Assembly: GCF_006442205.1 (NCBI RefSeq)
Contig: NZ_VFVR01000003.1
Coordinates: 124,001-188,000, forward strand
Reading direction: 5' to 3'
From: Mesorhizobium sp. B2-3-12
GTDB lineage: Bacteria; Pseudomonadota; Alphaproteobacteria; Rhizobiales; Rhizobiaceae
Length of the DNA stretch: 64,000 nt
Shown here: positions 62,402-64,000 of the stretch, one piece after another
How positions within the stretch are numbered: position 1 is the stretch's first letter
Layout of the letters: every line of letters begins with the position of its first letter
Translations under genes and position numbers: made by a program
The notes under the pieces: generated by a model
What the model was told of the DNA's origin: nothing
What the model saw: the letters and a program-made list of their open reading frames with translations, nothing else
The model's database searches: none

Positions 62402-64000
62402 GCGACGCGTTGCGCATTTCGGGCGCCGGGCGCCTCAGCCAGGCCAAGAGCGCGCGGTTCACTTTCGATGGCCAGTCCTATGCCGGCATCGAGGGCGACA
62501 CGCTGGCCTCGGCGCTGCTGGCCAACGGCGTGCATCTGGTCGGCCGCTCGTTCAAGTATCACCGCCCGCGCGGCATCCTGTCGGCCGGCGCGGAAGAGCC
62601 CAACGCGCTGGTGCAGATCGTGCGCGACGATGCGCGAAAGACGCCGAACGTGCGCGCCACCGTGCAGGAGCTCTATGACGGTCTCGCCGCCAACTCACAG
62701 AACCGCTGGCCGTCGCTGTCCTTCGACGTCGGCGCGGTCAACGACCTGGCATCGCCGCTGTTTTCGGCCGGCTTCTACTACAAGACCTTCATGTGGCCGA
62801 AGGCCGCCTGGAAGAGCCTTTACGAGCCCAAGATCCGCGAAGCGGCCGGCCTCGGGGTCTCGCCCGACAAGCCCGATCTCGACCATTATTCCTCGCGCTA
62901 CGCGCATTGCGACGTTCTGGTGCTGGGCGGCGGTGCGGCCGGTATCGTAGCGGCGCTTGCCGCGGCGGAGACCGGCGTGCGCGTCATCCTCGCCGATGAG
63001 CAGGCCTCGTTCGGCGGCAGTCTGCGCTTCGAGTCTGGTGCGAAGATCGACGGCCAGGACGGCTTTGCGTGGGCGCAAGTGGCGATCGCCAAGCTGAGTG
63101 CGATGGACAATGTCCGCGTGCTGCCGCGCACCACGGCGTTCGGCTATTACGCGCAGAATTTCATCGGCCTGGTCGAGCGCGTCAGCGACCACCTGAAGGC
63201 CCCGGGCCACGACCTGCCGCGCGAGCGGCTCTGGCAGGTTCGCGCCAAGCGCGTGGTGCTGGCCTCCGGCGCCATCGAGCGCCATATGGTGTTCGCCAAC
63301 AACGACCGGCCGGGCGTCATGCTGGCGGGCGCGGCACGCACTTTCCTCAATCATTATGGCGTCGCGGTCGGCAGGAATGTCGGCGTCTACACCGCCAATG
63401 ACTCGGCGTACGCGGCCGCGATCGACCTGAAGAAGGCCGGCGTCAGCGTGGCGGCGATCGTCGATCTGCGCGACAACCCGACCGGCCCGGTGATCGACGA
63501 GGCGAGGGCGCTCGGCATCGAGATCAATTTCGGCCGTGCGGTGATCCGCGCCGGCGGCAAGCTGCGGGTGTCGTCGATGACGGTGCAGCCGAAGAATGGC
63601 GGCGGCGAACGCACCATTCCCGTCGACGCGATCCTGATGTCGGCCGGCTGGACACCGTCGGTGCATCTGTTCTCGCAGTCGCGCGGCAAGGTCGCCTTCA
63701 ACGACGAGACCAAGCGTTTCGTGCCCGGCACCTACGCGCAGGACTGCGTCTCGGTCGGCGCCTGCAACGGCACCGACGGCCTGTCGGCCTCGGTCGATGA
63801 GGCCTATGCGGCGGGTGCCAAGGCGGCCAAGGATGCCGGAGCCAAGACAACCAATGGCACCAAGCCGAAGGTGGATGCCTCCGAGAGCTGGTCGCGCGGC
63901 ATGCTGGGCGCGGCGCCGGGCGCCGGGCCGGATACGACGGTGAAAGCCTTCGTCGATTTCCAGAACGACGTGACCGCCAAGGACATCCGCCAGGCGGTGC
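62398..64000 (+). CDS. soxA: Sarcosine oxidase subunit alpha, N-terminal part (runs off window)
   Basis: 534 codons read in frame from ATG 62398 to the window edge without stop. The N-terminus has the 2Fe-2S-like/FTHF fold opening (FTFDGQSYAGIEGDTLASALLA) and GRSFKYHRPRGI, then the NAD/FAD motif VLVLGGGAAGIVAALAAAE. The C-terminal aminomethyltransferase-like part is outside the window. It binds the reaction site and folate in the tetramer with SoxB and SoxD. Confidence 0.95.
   Translation, partial: MSDALRISGAGRLSQAKSARFTFDGQSYAGIEGDTLASALLANGVHLVGRSFKYHRPRGILSAGAEEPNALVQIVRDDARKTPNVRATVQELYDGLAANSQNRWPSLSFDVGAVNDLASPLFSAGFYYKTFMWPKAAWKSLYEPKIREAAGLGVSPDKPDLDHYSSRYAHCDVLVLGGGAAGIVAALAAAETGVRVILADEQASFGGSLRFESGAKIDGQDGFAWAQVAIAKLSAMDNVRVLPRTTAFGYYAQNFIGLVERVSDHLKAPGHDLPRERLWQVRAKRVVLASGAIERHMVFANNDRPGVMLAGAARTFLNHYGVAVGRNVGVYTANDSAYAAAIDLKKAGVSVAAIVDLRDNPTGPVIDEARALGIEINFGRAVIRAGGKLRVSSMTVQPKNGGGERTIPVDAILMSAGWTPSVHLFSQSRGKVAFNDETKRFVPGTYAQDCVSVGACNGTDGLSASVDEAYAAGAKAAKDAGAKTTNGTKPKVDASESWSRGMLGAAPGAGPDTTVKAFVDFQNDVTAKDIRQAV

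Overview
The window looks like a chromosomal segment of a Mesorhizobium-like alphaproteobacterium (order Hyphomicrobiales). The evidence is a GC-rich sequence, rhizobial small-protein families (DUF982, DUF6894, DUF992, IalB-type), an alphaproteobacterial ubiE-ubiB-coaBC block, a kdp operon and soxBDA sarcosine oxidase genes. No phage, transposase, rRNA operon or CRISPR array is visible. Most of it is ordinary core and accessory metabolism in short operons. Names come from reading motifs by eye; no database search was run.

Layout. 1-1243 (-): ribokinase and a truncated amidase. 1330-3162 (-): four exported proteins including a PapD-like single-domain chaperone and two beta-rich subunit-like proteins, with no usher. 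3385-9443: Ada-like repair protein, DUF2244, endonuclease III, DUF2214, GNAT and a GGDEF-EAL protein. 9679-15845: IclR regulator divergent from tctCBA, a class III CoA-transferase and a citryl-CoA-lyase-like protein, which together read as an uptake, CoA-activation and cleavage route for citrate or a similar acid. 15853-26211: NUDIX, a Q-rich exported protein, a 2,810-codon autotransporter with about 31 glycine-rich repeats, and an IalB-like protein.

26235-30812 (-): a dispersed repeat, then coaBC, vapC, vapB, ubiB and ubiE. The toxin-antitoxin pair sits inside the usual ubiE-ubiB-coaBC block, and the coaBC start overlaps the vapC stop. 30947-42135: a nucleoside salvage region (add, upp, deoA, PNP, cdd, two permeases, ATPase, BMP binding protein), with a retropepsin-like protease, slyX, an orphan anti-sigma-like protein and GNAT between. 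42387-45899: membrane proteins, tRNA-Ser(GGA), DUF982, DUF6894 and a Crp/Fnr regulator.

46171-54450 (+): kdpF-A-B-C-D-E for high-affinity K+ uptake, with two extra short membrane-protein genes (26 aa before kdpF, 71 aa between kdpA and kdpB). 54475-60160 (-): MFS exporter behind a MerR/SoxR-type promoter with a 19-bp spacer, tandem DUF992 proteins, TPR lipoprotein, rpsU, SET-domain protein and SDR. 60400-64000 (+): soxB, an unrecognised 141-aa gene, soxD and the start of soxA.

The parts most worth a second look are the usher-less exported operon, the citrate/CoA module, the giant autotransporter, the vapBC-coaBC coupling, the extra kdp and sox genes, and the MerR-type promoter with no adjacent regulator.
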